DNA of 22,821 nt from the NCBI GenBank assembly GCA_046483065.1, contig JAWODW010000084.1, positions 1-22,821 on the forward strand, written 5' to 3'. The position numbers were made by a program, and so were the translations under genes. Source of the stretch: JAWVYT01 sp046483065 (GTDB taxonomy: Bacteria; Gemmatimonadota; Gemmatimonadetes; Longimicrobiales; RSA9). Of the stretch, positions 22,458-22,821 are shown one piece after another; position 1 is the stretch's first letter, and every line of letters begins with the position of its first letter. The notes below the pieces were generated by a model, which saw only the letters and a program-made list of their open reading frames with translations, did not search any database and was not told the origin of the DNA.

Positions 22458-22821
22458 TCACCGCTTGCTCGTGCCATTGCCCGTGCTTTCACCCTGTGCC
22501 CTGTGCCACCTGCCAGAGCCTCGTGCCGCCCCCTGTGCTCGTGCACCACGGATACGCGGCTGACCGCGAGGAGCACCCGGACGTACACCCGCGCCGGCTC
22601 GAAACACGAGCACAGGCACACGGCACGAGCACAAACACCGCAGGAGCACCGGCACTTAGACTGCGCATCGGCGGTCACCGCTTGCTCGTGCCATTGCCCG
22701 TGCTTTCACCCTGTGCCCTGTGCCACCTGCCAGAGCCTCGTGCCGCCCCCTGTGCTCGTGCACCACGGATACGCGGCTGACCGCGAGGAGCACCCGGACG
22801 TACACCCGCGCCGGCTCGAAA
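22458..22821. repeat. 217-bp tandem direct repeat (1.7 copies visible)
   Basis: The sequence from 22458 repeats exactly from 22675 to the window end: 147 of 147 visible bases match at a 217-bp period, so the first full unit is 22458-22674 and the second is cut by the window edge. Each unit is rich in GTGC/GCAC and contains inverted repeats: TGTGCTCGTGC (22534-22544) pairs with GCACGAGCACA (22623-22633), and a shorter partner CACGAGCACA lies at 22605-22614. Open frames crossing it have no ribosome site or protein-like composition. Further copies may lie beyond the window. Confidence 0.9.

Noticed and set aside
22445..22780. Short open frames within the right-end repeat
   Set aside because: They arise from the repeat and GC bias, lack ribosome sites, and repeat the same peptide in shifted frames.
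22458..22821. CRISPR array at the right end
   Set aside because: There are only two long 217-bp contiguous units, with no 25-40 bp repeats separated by unique spacers and no cas genes.

Overview
This is a GC-rich bacterial chromosomal segment with tightly packed, often overlapping genes (ATGA/GTGA stop-start junctions) and strongly G/C-biased third codon positions. Gene content and style suggest a free-living aerobic bacterium, perhaps of the Gemmatimonadota or a similar high-GC Gram-negative phylum. That placement is an inference from gene make-up; nothing here proves it.

Layout. (1) Bases 1-57 are the 5' end of a 23S rRNA gene on the minus strand. It has its own strong sigma70-type promoter at 230-258 and no 16S or tRNA upstream, so the 23S appears unlinked from 16S. 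(2) 451-1266 (minus) is a PHP-family phosphoesterase. (3) 1384-8885 (minus) is a complete F1Fo ATP synthase operon in the order atpZ-I-B-E-F-H-A-G-D-C, ending in a strong intrinsic terminator at 1322-1366. It is headed by a promoter-like sequence that overlaps a Rex-box-like palindrome. (4) 9147-9685 (plus) holds the wreck of a MoxR-type AAA ATPase gene with several frameshifts, an in-frame stop and loss of the nucleotide-binding core. (5) 9732-12687 (plus) is a three-gene operon: CNNM/CorC-like CBS membrane protein, threonine-dehydratase-like PLP enzyme, and gamma-carbonic-anhydrase-like hexapeptide protein with an altered zinc site. (6) 12735-15116 (minus) is a four-gene overlapping operon: SpoU rRNA methyltransferase, prepilin peptidase, unknown membrane protein, small zinc ribbon. 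(7) 15191-16652 (plus) has an M48-like secreted protein that has lost its HEXXH segment, then thiD. (8) 16649-18468 (minus) has an orphan peptide-type ABC binding lipoprotein and a XapX/DUF1427 mini-membrane protein. (9) 18558-22288 (minus) has a CHASE2-adenylate cyclase with an extra C-terminal hydrophobic segment and extracytoplasmic domain, translationally coupled to an M48 lipoprotein protease. (10) The right end, 22289-22821, is non-coding and carries a 217-bp tandem repeat cut by the window edge.

How it fits together. The atp operon is housekeeping energy metabolism, possibly tuned by NADH/NAD+ if the Rex-like operator is real. Its epsilon subunit lacks the C-terminal inhibitory helices. 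The most unusual parts are the cyclase fused to a signal-peptide-like segment plus an unrecognised domain and coupled to an envelope protease, the zinc-motif-less M48 relative about 4 kb away, the unlinked 23S gene with its own promoter, and the decayed moxR. I see no CRISPR array, prophage, insertion sequence or defence island.
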